Source of the DNA: Betaproteobacteria bacterium HGW-Betaproteobacteria-9
Lineage (GTDB): Bacteria; Pseudomonadota; Gammaproteobacteria; Burkholderiales; Burkholderiaceae_C
Assembly: GCA_002842215.1 (NCBI GenBank)
Contig: PHCC01000004.1
Span: 62,001 to 126,000 of the forward strand
Direction: 5' to 3'
Length of the DNA: 64,000 nucleotides
Part shown: piece after piece, positions 1-7,922 of the stretch
Numbering within the stretch: the first letter of the stretch is position 1
How the letters are laid out: every line of letters begins with the position of its first letter
Translations under genes and position numbers: made by a program
The notes under the pieces: model-generated
The model's input: only the letters and a program-made list of their open reading frames with translations
Databases searched by the model: none
Told to the model about the DNA's origin: nothing

Positions 1-1978
1 CGAAGAGGGGCTGCTGTCCGCCGTGACCGACACCATCGACCTGCTCTCGTCGCCGGCCGGTCTGTTGCTCAAGCCGTATCTGTTGAACGACCCCACGGGG
101 GAGGTGCTGGCCGTGCTGGGCCAGCTCAACCCAGCGTCGCAACCGCAAATGCGCGAGGGTGTCTGGGCCTCGCGCAACGGCGAACGCGCCATGCTGCTGC
201 TGCAGACGCGTGCCCTGGGCTCGGACACCGACGGCCAGGCGGCCGCGATCGACGGTGTGCGTGCGGCCTTCGCGCAGGCCGTGCAGGCCACGGGCCATGC
301 CGGACTGGCGTTGCAGATGTCGGGCCCCGGGCAGTTTGCCGTGCAGTCGCGGGAGACCATCAAGAAGGAGACCTCGCAACTCTTCCTCATCAGCATGCTG
401 GGCATTGCTGGCGTGCTGCTCTGGGTCTACCGCTCGCCGCGCCTGTTGGCGCTGGGTCTGTTGCCCATGCTCAGCGGCGCACTGGCCGGCGTGGTGGTGG
501 TGAGCCTGGTGCATGGCACGGTGTTCGGTATCACCATCGGTTTTGGCACGGCCCTGATCGGCGAAGCGGTGGATTACGCGATTTACTTTTTTGTGCAATC
601 CGGGCGCATGGGCCTGGCCGCCTGGCGCCGGCAGTTCTGGCCCACGGTGAGGCTGGGCGTGCTGACCTCGGCGCTGGGCTTTGGCGCCCTGCTGTTCTCG
701 GGCTTCCCCGGTCTGTCCCAGCTGGGTCTGTATGCGCTGACCGGCGTGGTGACGGCGGCGCTGGTGACGCGCTTTGTGCTGCCTGTGCTGGCAGGAACCG
801 CGTTCGAGGTGCCGGCGCCCGGAGCCTGGGTGCACCGGGTTCATGCCTTGCTGGGGCAGGCTTGGCGGCTGCGTGCGGTGGTGGGCTTGCTGGCGCTTGT
901 GACGCTGGGCTACCTCTGGCAGCAGCGCGACAAGCTCTGGCACGCCGATCTCTCGGCGCTGTCGACCGTGAGCCAGGCCGAGGCGGAGAACGACGCGCGC
1001 ATGCGCAACGACCTGGCCGCACCCGATGCCCGCTACCTGGTCAGCATCCACGCAAAAAGTCCTGAACTGGCGCTGCAGGCGGCCGAGCGGGCCGGCCAGC
1101 AGCTGGACCGGCTGGTGGAAGAGGGCGTGATCGGCGGCTACGACAGCCCGGCCCGCTTCTTGCCCAGCGCCCAGTTGCAGCAGCAACGCCTGGCCAGCCT
1201 GCCCGAGGCGCCGGTGCTGCAGGCTCGGCTGCAGTCGGCGCTGGTCGACTCGCCCCTGTCCGCGTCCCGGCTCGGCCCGTTTGTGGCCGACGTGCAAGCG
1301 GCACGCACCGCCGGTGTGATGCAGCGCGCCGATCTCGATGGCAGCGCGCTGGCGCTGGCGGTGGATTCGATGCTGATGCCCGGCCAGGACGGCGGCTGGA
1401 ACGTGATGATGCCGTTGCGTCCGGCGCCCGGTGCGCCCGACGCCAGCCTGCCGGTCGAGCGCCTGCGCGCGGCGCTGGCGGGCAGTGGCGCGGTGTTTGT
1501 CGACCTCAAGACCGAGTTCGAATCGCTGTACGGCGGTTACGTGGGTGAGGCGGTTCGGCTGTCCCTGCTGGGCTTTTTAGCGATCGTGGTGCTGCTCGCT
1601 GTGACCTTGCGCTCACCCGGACGTCTGTTGCGTGTGCTGTTGACCCTGGTGATCACGGTGATGGTGGTGATCACGGCGCTGCACCTGTCGGGCCAGCGCC
1701 TGCATCTGCTGCACCTGGTGGGCATGTTGCTGACCGTGGCCGTGGGCTCCAACTACGCGCTGTTCTTTGACCGCGCGGCGGGCGGCGAACCGCTGGACGC
1801 GGCCACGCTGATGTCCCTGTCGGTCGCAACCGTGACCACCGCGATCGGCTTTGGGGCCCTGGCGACGTCGAACGTGCCGGTGCTCAACGCCATCGGCATC
1901 ACCGTGGGGCCGGGCGCGCTGATGTCGCTGCTGCTGGCGGCGGTGCTGGTGTATCCGAAGGCGACAGCGGATCGATGA
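1..1978 (+). CDS. MMPL/RND-family exporter, C-terminal part (5' truncated by window edge)
   Basis: The reading frame is already open at base 2, so the start lies left of the window; numbering here is from the GTG at 23, giving 651 residues of a protein usually near 780. The product is an inner-membrane RND/MMPL permease. One hydrophobic block lies at about residues 118-275 and a second at about 515-645, separated by a periplasmic loop. The first block carries the family GxxxDY motif (GEAVDY, Asp183-Tyr185); the second has GSNYALFF with Asn577 where an Asp would be expected. Next to ketosynthases it is best read as the exporter of an aryl-polyene-type lipid. The stop overlaps the next ATG by four bases, so it belongs to the downstream operon. 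Confidence 0.85.
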   Translation, partial: EEGLLSAVTDTIDLLSSPAGLLLKPYLLNDPTGEVLAVLGQLNPASQPQMREGVWASRNGERAMLLLQTRALGSDTDGQAAAIDGVRAAFAQAVQATGHAGLALQMSGPGQFAVQSRETIKKETSQLFLISMLGIAGVLLWVYRSPRLLALGLLPMLSGALAGVVVVSLVHGTVFGITIGFGTALIGEAVDYAIYFFVQSGRMGLAAWRRQFWPTVRLGVLTSALGFGALLFSGFPGLSQLGLYALTGVVTAALVTRFVLPVLAGTAFEVPAPGAWVHRVHALLGQAWRLRAVVGLLALVTLGYLWQQRDKLWHADLSALSTVSQAEAENDARMRNDLAAPDARYLVSIHAKSPELALQAAERAGQQLDRLVEEGVIGGYDSPARFLPSAQLQQQRLASLPEAPVLQARLQSALVDSPLSASRLGPFVADVQAARTAGVMQRADLDGSALALAVDSMLMPGQDGGWNVMMPLRPAPGAPDASLPVERLRAALAGSGAVFVDLKTEFESLYGGYVGEAVRLSLLGFLAIVVLLAVTLRSPGRLLRVLLTLVITVMVVITALHLSGQRLHLLHLVGMLLTVAVGSNYALFFDRAAGGEPLDAATLMSLSVATVTTAIGFGALATSNVPVLNAIGITVGPGALMSLLLAAVLVYPKATADR

Positions 1979-2616
1979 ATCCGACCGAAAGCCAGCTCTG
2001 CGGGGCCGACAGCGTGCTGTTCATGCTGCCCGGGGCCCTCATGACGCCGCAGCACATGGTGCAGGCGGGCCTGTTTGCCGAGGTGCAGCAGCGGGGTCTG
2101 GCGCTGGACCTGATCGCACCCGACCTGCACGCCGAGGGCGCTGATAACCAACTGGCGCTCCGATGCCTGGAACAGGACTGGCTGGCGCCAGCGCGTGCGC
2201 GCTACCGGCGGGTGTGGCTGGGGGGCATTTCGCGCGGCGGTCAACTGGCGCTGTCCTGCCTGGCCGGGCGCACGGGCGAGGTGCACGGCCTGTGCCTGCT
2301 CGCCCCCTACGCGGGCGGTCGGCTGACCACCAACGCGATCGATCGCGCTGGCGGGCTCGACGCCTGGCAGGCCGGCGCCGACCAGCAAACCGACCCCGAC
2401 GTGCGCCTCTGGCAGTGGCTCAAGCAGCCCTTGCCCCAGGTGCCGGTGTTCATGGGTTATGGGGCGCAGGACCGTTTTGCCGATGGCATGCGCTTGCTCG
2501 CCCGGCACATGCCCGAAGCGACCCACATCACCTTGCCGGGCGAACACGACTGGGCGGTCTGGCTGCCGCTGTGGCAGCATTTTCTGGACCTGGGGCATTT
2601 CCCGGCGTTGCCATGA
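1975..2616 (+). CDS. alpha/beta-hydrolase fold protein
   Basis: A 213-residue cytosolic protein without a signal peptide. It shows the nucleophile elbow GISRG with Ser86, a likely acid in GAQDRF (about residue 166) and His191 in GEHDW near the C-terminus, so a complete Ser-Asp-His triad is plausible. The size fits small esterases or thioesterases. It overlaps the exporter upstream and the deacetylase downstream by four bases each (ATGA), so translation is coupled. A role in acyl-chain release or transfer to a lipid is inference from context; the substrate cannot be read from the sequence. Confidence 0.75.
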   Translation: MNPTESQLCGADSVLFMLPGALMTPQHMVQAGLFAEVQQRGLALDLIAPDLHAEGADNQLALRCLEQDWLAPARARYRRVWLGGISRGGQLALSCLAGRTGEVHGLCLLAPYAGGRLTTNAIDRAGGLDAWQAGADQQTDPDVRLWQWLKQPLPQVPVFMGYGAQDRFADGMRLLARHMPEATHITLPGEHDWAVWLPLWQHFLDLGHFPALP

Positions 2617-3413
2617 GCCGGCCCTGGACCGTTCCCTCTGCGATCAAAGCCTCTGCGCTGCTGCACGCGGGGGCCGCGCTGGGCACGCTGGCCGTGCCAG
2701 CCGTCTGGCCCTGGGCTCTGGGGGCCGTGGCGCTCAACCACGCGGTGATCACGGTGGCCGGTCTGTTGCCCCGCTCCAGCCTGCTCGGCCCCAATCTGAC
2801 GCACCTGCCGGTAGCCGCACAAGCGCGGCGCGAACTGGCGCTGACCATCGATGACGGGCCCGACCCCGAGGTCACGCCGCGCGTGCTCGACCTGCTGGAC
2901 GCGGCCGGCGCCCAAGCCAGTTTTTTTTGCATCGGCTGGCGCGCGCGGGCCCACCCGGCGCTCTGCCGCGAGATCGTGTCACGCGGTCACCGGGTCGAGA
3001 ACCACGGCGACTCCCACTCCAACGCGTTTTCCCTCTTCGGCCCCCGGCGCATGCGTGCCGACGTCGCGGCCGCCCAGGCCAGCCTGAGCGACATCACCGG
3101 CCAGGTCCCGCTGTTTTTTCGACCGACCGCCGGCCTGCGCAACCCCTTCCTGGAACCGGTGCTGGCCAGTCTGGATCTGCAGCTCGCTGCCTGGACGCGC
3201 CGGCCCTACGACACGCGCGACGGGCGCCCGCAGCAGGTGCTGCAGCGCCTGACCCGGGGTCTGGGGCCCGGCGACATCCTGCTCATGCACGACGGTCACG
3301 CCGCGCTCACGCCGGAAGGCCAACCGGTCATCCTGGCCACCTTGCCGCTGCTGCTCGACCGGCTGAAAGCCGGGTCCTTGCGGGCCGTGACGCTTCAGCA
3401 GGCCATGGCATGA
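2613..3413 (+). CDS. polysaccharide deacetylase (NodB-homology) family protein
   Basis: A 266-residue protein starting at the ATG that overlaps the hydrolase stop; the frame is open further upstream, but that part is antisense-like filler. One or two hydrophobic segments (about residues 10-55) anchor it at the inner membrane. The NodB fold follows: TIDDGPD with Asp80/Asp81 (catalytic base and metal ligand), HGDSH with metal ligands His131 and His135, FRPTAG replacing the usual FRPPYG, and LLMHDG near the end. Family members remove N- or O-acyl groups from sugars. With the glycosyltransferase of the reverse operon, it may trim a sugar on the lipid head group. Its stop overlaps the next ATG. 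Confidence 0.85.
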   Translation: MSRPWTVPSAIKASALLHAGAALGTLAVPAVWPWALGAVALNHAVITVAGLLPRSSLLGPNLTHLPVAAQARRELALTIDDGPDPEVTPRVLDLLDAAGAQASFFCIGWRARAHPALCREIVSRGHRVENHGDSHSNAFSLFGPRRMRADVAAAQASLSDITGQVPLFFRPTAGLRNPFLEPVLASLDLQLAAWTRRPYDTRDGRPQQVLQRLTRGLGPGDILLMHDGHAALTPEGQPVILATLPLLLDRLKAGSLRAVTLQQAMA

Positions 3414-4186
3414 GCGAAGCGCCGGGCCGTTCCCAAGCAGGCTCGCAGGGCGGCGCTGGGCCAGCGCCCCGGGTGTTTCTGAAAATCCTGCGCGCCGACG
3501 CGAGCCGCCTCTTCTGGGTGGCAGGCCGTTTCGCTTTTTTCCACGCCTGGGGCAAGCTGGGCGGCGACCCGATCTTCCGGGAGCTGTTGCGGCGCGGCCT
3601 GTTGTCCAGGGGCGGGCGGCTGCTCGACCTCGGTTGCGGGCAGGGTTGCCTGTTCGCCTGGCTGCTGGCGGCGCAGCGCCTGTCGGAGCGCGGCCAGTGG
3701 CCGGCCGGCTGGGCGCCCGCGCCGCGTTTCCAGAGCCTGCGCGGCGTTGAACTGATGTCGCGCGATGTCGAACGCGCGGTGGCGGCGTTCGGCGGCCACC
3801 ACCCGCTGGTGCAGGTGGAGCAGGGCGACATGACCCAGGTGGATGTCGGTCAGGTGGACACCGTCACCATCCTCGATGCGTTGCACTACGTGGACCCCGC
3901 CTCACAAGAGCGCCTGCTGCGACGCATTCGCGCGGCCCTGCCGCCCGGAGGCCTGTTTCTCACCCGTGTCGGTGACGCCGAAGCGGGCTGGCCCTTTCTG
4001 GTGTCGAACTGGGTGGACCGTGCGGTGACCCTGGCGCGCAGCCGCCGTTCGCCGCGCCTGTACTGCCGCAGCCTGGCCGAGTGGCAGACGATGTTGACCG
4101 CGCTGGGCTTTGAGGTTGAACCCGAACCCATGAGCGAAGGCAAGCCCTTTGCGAACGTGATGCTGGTGTGCCGGGTGCCGGTCTGA
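3410..4186 (+). CDS. class I SAM-dependent methyltransferase
   Basis: 258 residues from an ATG overlapping the deacetylase stop. The Rossmann glycine-rich motif is LLDLGCGQG at about residue 72; ILDALHYVD is a typical post-II motif. The most likely substrate is the aryl ring or head group of the polyene, because it sits between exporter and ketosynthase genes; this is inference. The first ~18 codons (Ser/Gly/Gln-rich) lie in a dispersed GC-rich repeat that recurs near 12.3 kb, so the native start may be the GTG at 3473 (VFLKIL), which begins the conserved part. Confidence 0.8.
   Translation: MSEAPGRSQAGSQGGAGPAPRVFLKILRADASRLFWVAGRFAFFHAWGKLGGDPIFRELLRRGLLSRGGRLLDLGCGQGCLFAWLLAAQRLSERGQWPAGWAPAPRFQSLRGVELMSRDVERAVAAFGGHHPLVQVEQGDMTQVDVGQVDTVTILDALHYVDPASQERLLRRIRAALPPGGLFLTRVGDAEAGWPFLVSNWVDRAVTLARSRRSPRLYCRSLAEWQTMLTALGFEVEPEPMSEGKPFANVMLVCRVPV
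3411..3462 (+). repeat. dispersed GC-rich repeat, copy 1
   Basis: Begins TGAGCG at a stop/start junction and continues GCGCCGGGCCG, TCCCAAGCA, GCTCGC. The same string with only a few substitutions occurs on the reverse strand at 12305-12361. Read in the same frame, both copies encode M-S-(E/A)-A-P-G-R-S-Q-A. It is a small intergenic element that has been drawn into the coding sequence of the methyltransferase. Confidence 0.7.
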
Positions 4187-4233
4187 TCGGTGCCTTCCTC
4201 TACACTGCGGGTTTAGACGATCCGCCGCCTCAC

Positions 4234-5424
4234 GTGACCCCACTGCAACTCTCCGCTTACACATTGACCACCGCCCTGGGCCGAGGTCTGGAGGCCAACC
4301 GCGAGGGCCTGCGCGCCGAGCGCTCGGGACTCGCTCCCTGTGCCTTTGAATCGGTGACGCTCGACACCTGGGTGGGCGAGGTCGCTGGGGTCGACGCGCA
4401 GCGCCTGCCCGAGGCGCTGGCCCGCTACGACTGCCGCAACAACCGGCTGACCCTGATGGGTCTGGAGACCGACGGGTTCGCGCAGCGCGTGCGTGAGGCC
4501 GTCGCTCGATACGGCGCCGATCGTGTGGGCGTGTTCCTGGGCACCAGCACCGCCGGCATCCTGCAGACTGAGCTGGCCTACCGGCGGCGCGATCCGGTCA
4601 GCGGCGCGTTGCCCGACGATTTTCACTACCGGACCACGCACAACGCGTTCTCGCTCGCCGAGTTCACGCGCGACTACTTCGGTCTGGAGGGCATGGCGAT
4701 GGCGATCTCCACCGCCTGCTCGTCCAGCGCCAAGGTGTTTGCCGCGGCGGCGCGCCAGCTCGCGCTGGGCCAGATCGACGCGGCCATCGTGGGCGGCGTC
4801 GATACCCTCTGCCTGACCACGCTGTACGGTTTTGCCTCTTTGCAACTGACCTCGTCACAACCCTGCCGGCCCTACGACGCGGCGCGCGACGGCATCTCCA
4901 TCGGCGAGGGTGCCGCCTTCGCGCTGCTGGAGCGCCCGGACCGGCCTGCGCCGGGCACCGCATTGCTGCTGGGTGCGGGCGAGTCCAGCGACGCGTACCA
5001 CATGTCGGCGCCACACCCGCAGGGCCTGGGCGCACGCCTGGCGATGGAAGCCGCGCTGCGCTCGGCGGGCCTGGGCGCCGGCGACATTCATTACATCAAC
5101 CTGCACGGCACGGCCACGCCCGCCAACGACTCGGCCGAAGGCCAGGCGGTGAGTGCGCTGTTCGGCAACACCGTGCCCGGCAACTCCACCAAGGGCTACA
5201 TGGGCCACACACTGGGCGCGGCGGGCGCGATCGAAGCGATCATCTGCGCCATGGCGCTGACCGATGGCCGCCTGCCCGGCAGCCCCGGCACCGGCGCGCT
5301 GGACCCGGCCATACCGATCCGCTACCAGCTCCACGGCGCCGACGCGCCGCTGCGCTGCGCGCTGAGCAATTCGTTCGGATTTGGCGGCAGCAACTGCAGC
5401 CTGGTGCTGGGGATCGCGGAATGA
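4234..5424 (+). CDS. beta-ketoacyl-[ACP] synthase (aryl-polyene type ketosynthase)
   Basis: 396 residues from GTG 4234; an upstream in-frame GTG at 4168 would overlap the methyltransferase and adds a non-conserved leader, so 4234 is preferred. It condenses malonyl-ACP with the growing polyene on ACP. The Cys-His-His triad is complete: Cys162 in STACSSS, His291 in NLHGTATP and His325 in GYMGHTLGAAG. The family is the FabF-like synthase typical of aryl-polyene and xanthomonadin clusters. It is followed, overlapping by four bases, by a partner lacking this triad, as in heterodimeric ketosynthase/chain-length-factor pairs. Confidence 0.93.
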   Translation: MTPLQLSAYTLTTALGRGLEANREGLRAERSGLAPCAFESVTLDTWVGEVAGVDAQRLPEALARYDCRNNRLTLMGLETDGFAQRVREAVARYGADRVGVFLGTSTAGILQTELAYRRRDPVSGALPDDFHYRTTHNAFSLAEFTRDYFGLEGMAMAISTACSSSAKVFAAAARQLALGQIDAAIVGGVDTLCLTTLYGFASLQLTSSQPCRPYDAARDGISIGEGAAFALLERPDRPAPGTALLLGAGESSDAYHMSAPHPQGLGARLAMEAALRSAGLGAGDIHYINLHGTATPANDSAEGQAVSALFGNTVPGNSTKGYMGHTLGAAGAIEAIICAMALTDGRLPGSPGTGALDPAIPIRYQLHGADAPLRCALSNSFGFGGSNCSLVLGIAE

Positions 5425-6224
5425 AAGCTCAACCCCTGCAAGCGTGGATCAACGGCATCGGTCTGATCGCGCCCGGACTGCCCGACTGGGCTACCGCTGC
5501 GGCGGTATTGCGCGGTGAGCGGGCCTACGAGGCATCGCCGTCGGTGCTGCCCGTGCCCTTGCTGCTGCCTCCGGCCGAGCGCCGCCGCGCCAGCCGTGTC
5601 ATCCGGCTCAGCCTGGGCGTGGGGCAGGAGGCCGTGACCCAGGCGGGCGCCGACGCGTCGACGCTGGCCACCGTGTTCGCCGCCTCGGGCGCCGACGGCC
5701 ACAACTGCCATTCGCTGTGTGAGCAGCTCGCGGGCGAGGATCGCCAGATCTCGCCCACGCGATTTCACAACTCGGTGCACAACGCGGCCGCCGGCTACTG
5801 GGGCATCGCCACGCGCAGCATGGCGCCCTGCCAGGTGCTCGGTGCGTTCGACGCCAGCTTTGGCGCCGGCCTGCTCGACGCCCTGGCCCAGGTGGGCCTG
5901 GACGGCCAGCCGGTGCTGCTGGTGGCCTACGACAGCGAATACCCCGAACCCTTGCACGCCAAGCGCGACACGCCCGACTGCGGCGGCGTGGCCTTGTTGC
6001 TCAGTGCGCAGCGCAGCGAGGCTTCGCTGGTGTCGATCACGGTCACACCCAGCCGGGCGCCCGCCGATGTGCTGGAGGACGCGGCTCTCGAAGGGCTGCG
6101 CCAGAACATCCCGGCCATGCGCGCTATGCCCTTGCTGCAGCGCCTGGCGCGTGGCACGGCCGGCCCGGTGGTGCTCGACTACCTAGCGCCCATGCAGCTT
6201 CAGGTGGACCTGCAACCGTGCTGA
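5421..6224 (+). CDS. beta-ketoacyl synthase-like chain-length factor
   Basis: 267 residues, about two thirds of a ketosynthase. It aligns with the N-terminal ketoacyl-synthase-like family (PF13723 type) found in aryl-polyene clusters. It starts NGIGLIAPG, has the conserved FHNSVHNAAAGYW segment, and lacks a Cys in a CSSS-like elbow (the position reads FDASFGAG). It probably dimerises with the preceding ketosynthase and shapes the chain-length pocket instead of condensing. The ATG overlaps the synthase stop by four bases. The inactive status is inferred from the missing Cys. Confidence 0.82.
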   Translation: MKAQPLQAWINGIGLIAPGLPDWATAAAVLRGERAYEASPSVLPVPLLLPPAERRRASRVIRLSLGVGQEAVTQAGADASTLATVFAASGADGHNCHSLCEQLAGEDRQISPTRFHNSVHNAAAGYWGIATRSMAPCQVLGAFDASFGAGLLDALAQVGLDGQPVLLVAYDSEYPEPLHAKRDTPDCGGVALLLSAQRSEASLVSITVTPSRAPADVLEDAALEGLRQNIPAMRAMPLLQRLARGTAGPVVLDYLAPMQLQVDLQPC

Positions 6225-6652
6225 ACCACGAATGGATCGCCGCGCACATTCCCCATCAGGGCAGTATGTGCCTGCTGGAGAACGTGCTCGAATGGCGCGA
6301 GCAGCGCATCGTCTGCGAAGCGCTGAGCCACACCGACCCCCTGAATCCTCTTCGCGCGGCGGAACGCCTGGGCGCGGCGACCGGCGTGGAGTACGCCGCG
6401 CAGGCCATGGCCGTGCACGGCGCCTTGCTCGCGCAGTCGGCCGCTGCGCCCACCCAGGGCTACCTCACCAGCGTGCGCGGCTTGAGCCTGCACGTTGACC
6501 GACTGGACGACCAGGCCGGGCCATTGCGGATCACCGCTGAGCGCCTCTCGGGTGATGCGCGGCTCATCCTTTACCAATTTCACATCCACCACGGCGAGCG
6601 ATGCCTGATCGAGGGCCGGGCCTCGGTGGTGCTCGACGCTCAAACCTTATGA
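6218..6652 (+). CDS. hotdog-fold 3-hydroxyacyl-ACP dehydratase (FabZ/ApeI/P-like)
   Basis: 144 residues from a GTG that overlaps the previous stop by seven bases. The N-terminal IPHQGSMCLLE matches the FabZ PHR-type catalytic helix approach (His13), and the later GVEYAAQAMAVHG supplies the central hotdog helix with its acidic residue. It would dehydrate 3-hydroxyacyl-ACP to build conjugated double bonds. No enoyl reductase is seen in the cluster, which fits a product that keeps all its double bonds. It sits between the chain-length factor and FabG with four- to seven-base overlaps. Confidence 0.85.
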   Translation: MLNHEWIAAHIPHQGSMCLLENVLEWREQRIVCEALSHTDPLNPLRAAERLGAATGVEYAAQAMAVHGALLAQSAAAPTQGYLTSVRGLSLHVDRLDDQAGPLRITAERLSGDARLILYQFHIHHGERCLIEGRASVVLDAQTL

Positions 6653-7386
6653 CTTCTTCAAGCAAAAGCCGGCGTGCCCTGGTCACCGGCGGCAGCGGCG
6701 GCATCGGCGCCGCGATCTGCCAGCGACTGGCCGCCGACGGCCACCATGTCATCGTGCACGCCAACCGCGGTCTGGAGAAGGCGCAGGCCATCGCGGCGCA
6801 GATCGTGGCCGATGGCGGCAGCGCCGAGGCTGTGGCCTTCGACATCACCGACCGTGCGGCGACCGCCACTGCGCTGGAAGCGCTGACCGAGGCGGGTGCG
6901 ATCCAGATTCTGGTGAACAACGCGGGCATCCACGACGACGCGGTGTTCCCCGGCATGAGCGGCGAGCAGTGGGACCGCGTGCTCGACGTGTCACTCAACG
7001 GCTTCTTCAACGTGACCCAGCCGCTGACCATGCCCATGATGCGCACCCGCTGGGGCCGCATCGTCAGCATTTCATCGGTCGCCGCCGTGGCGGGCAACCG
7101 CGGGCAGGTGAACTACTCGGCCGCCAAGGGCGCGCTGCACGCCGCGAGCAAGTCGCTGGCGCTGGAACTGGCCAGCCGCGGCGTGACGGTGAATGCGGTC
7201 GCGCCGGGGCTCATCGCCACCAGCATGATCGAAGGCACGTTTGATGCCGACATGGTCAAGCGTTTGGTGCCGATGCAGCGCGTGGGCCGCCCGGAAGAAG
7301 TGGCCGACCTGGTGGCCTTCCTGGCCTCGGACCGCGCGTCCTACATTTCCGGGCAGGTGATTTCCATCAACGGCGCGATGATCTGA
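6649..7386 (+). CDS. fabG: 3-oxoacyl-[ACP] reductase (FabG-like SDR)
   Basis: 245 residues. The start is the ATG at 6649 overlapping the dehydratase stop; the open frame further upstream is spurious. Classical short-chain dehydrogenase features are TGGSGGIG at residues 13-20 (NADP binding), NNAG at 90-93, and catalytic Ser near 142 with Tyr156 and Lys160 (YSAAK). It reduces the 3-oxo group after each condensation. Together with the ketosynthase pair and the dehydratase it completes the iterative polyene cycle. A 36-base gap with AAGGAG before the next gene suggests the operon continues. Confidence 0.92.
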   Translation: MTSSSKSRRALVTGGSGGIGAAICQRLAADGHHVIVHANRGLEKAQAIAAQIVADGGSAEAVAFDITDRAATATALEALTEAGAIQILVNNAGIHDDAVFPGMSGEQWDRVLDVSLNGFFNVTQPLTMPMMRTRWGRIVSISSVAAVAGNRGQVNYSAAKGALHAASKSLALELASRGVTVNAVAPGLIATSMIEGTFDADMVKRLVPMQRVGRPEEVADLVAFLASDRASYISGQVISINGAMI

Positions 7387-7422
7387 TCGCATCGTGACCA
7401 CACTCCAAGGAGCCTCAACCCC

Positions 7423-7911
7423 ATGACACACCACCGCAACCGCTTCACCCGCAGCGTCCTGATCGCCGGTCTGATCCTGGGCGGCGCCAGCGGACTGGCG
7501 CAGGCCCAGGACAGCGAAAGTGGTGCGCTGCAGGCCTGCCTGAAAGCCTGGGGCGAACACCCTTTCGGCCCCAATCCCGCCTACAGGACGCTGGCCACGT
7601 CGGTCAAGGTGTTCGGCATTGGCCAGGGCACGGCTGACCGCGAGGTCACGCCGGGTCCGAGCCTGATCATGGTGAACCCGGGCGTGAACGTCATGGGTGG
7701 CTCGGAAATCGAGCTGCTCAACCCCAACGGTTGGTACTGCCTGCGCGCGGCCGTCAACGTCATGGGCGGCATGGACATCAAGCTGCACTGCGGCGCCCGC
7801 CTGGCCTCGGCCAGCAGCGGCACCACCGTCATGAGCGGCGAGAACGCCGCCAAAGGCGTGTCGGTGATGGGCTCGATCAAGGTCGAGCGCGTCGGCTGCA
7901 GCGGCGCGTGA
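7423..7911 (+). CDS. small secreted protein with 23-residue repeat, unknown function
   Basis: 162 residues, preceded by AAGGAG. A signal peptide is clear: RNRFTR, then a hydrophobic stretch, then AQA before residue 29. The mature part carries a repeat: VNVMGG (88-93), VNVMGG (111-116), TTVMSG (134-139) and VSVMGS (146-151), spaced 23, 23 and 12 residues. Cys39, Cys106, Cys123 and Cys159 could form disulphides. The period of about 23 residues is one rung of a right-handed beta-helix. I do not recognise the family. It ends 11 bases from the convergent antiporter and closes the forward pigment operon. Confidence 0.75.
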   Translation: MTHHRNRFTRSVLIAGLILGGASGLAQAQDSESGALQACLKAWGEHPFGPNPAYRTLATSVKVFGIGQGTADREVTPGPSLIMVNPGVNVMGGSEIELLNPNGWYCLRAAVNVMGGMDIKLHCGARLASASSGTTVMSGENAAKGVSVMGSIKVERVGCSGA

Positions 7912-7922
7912 TCCTCACGACT

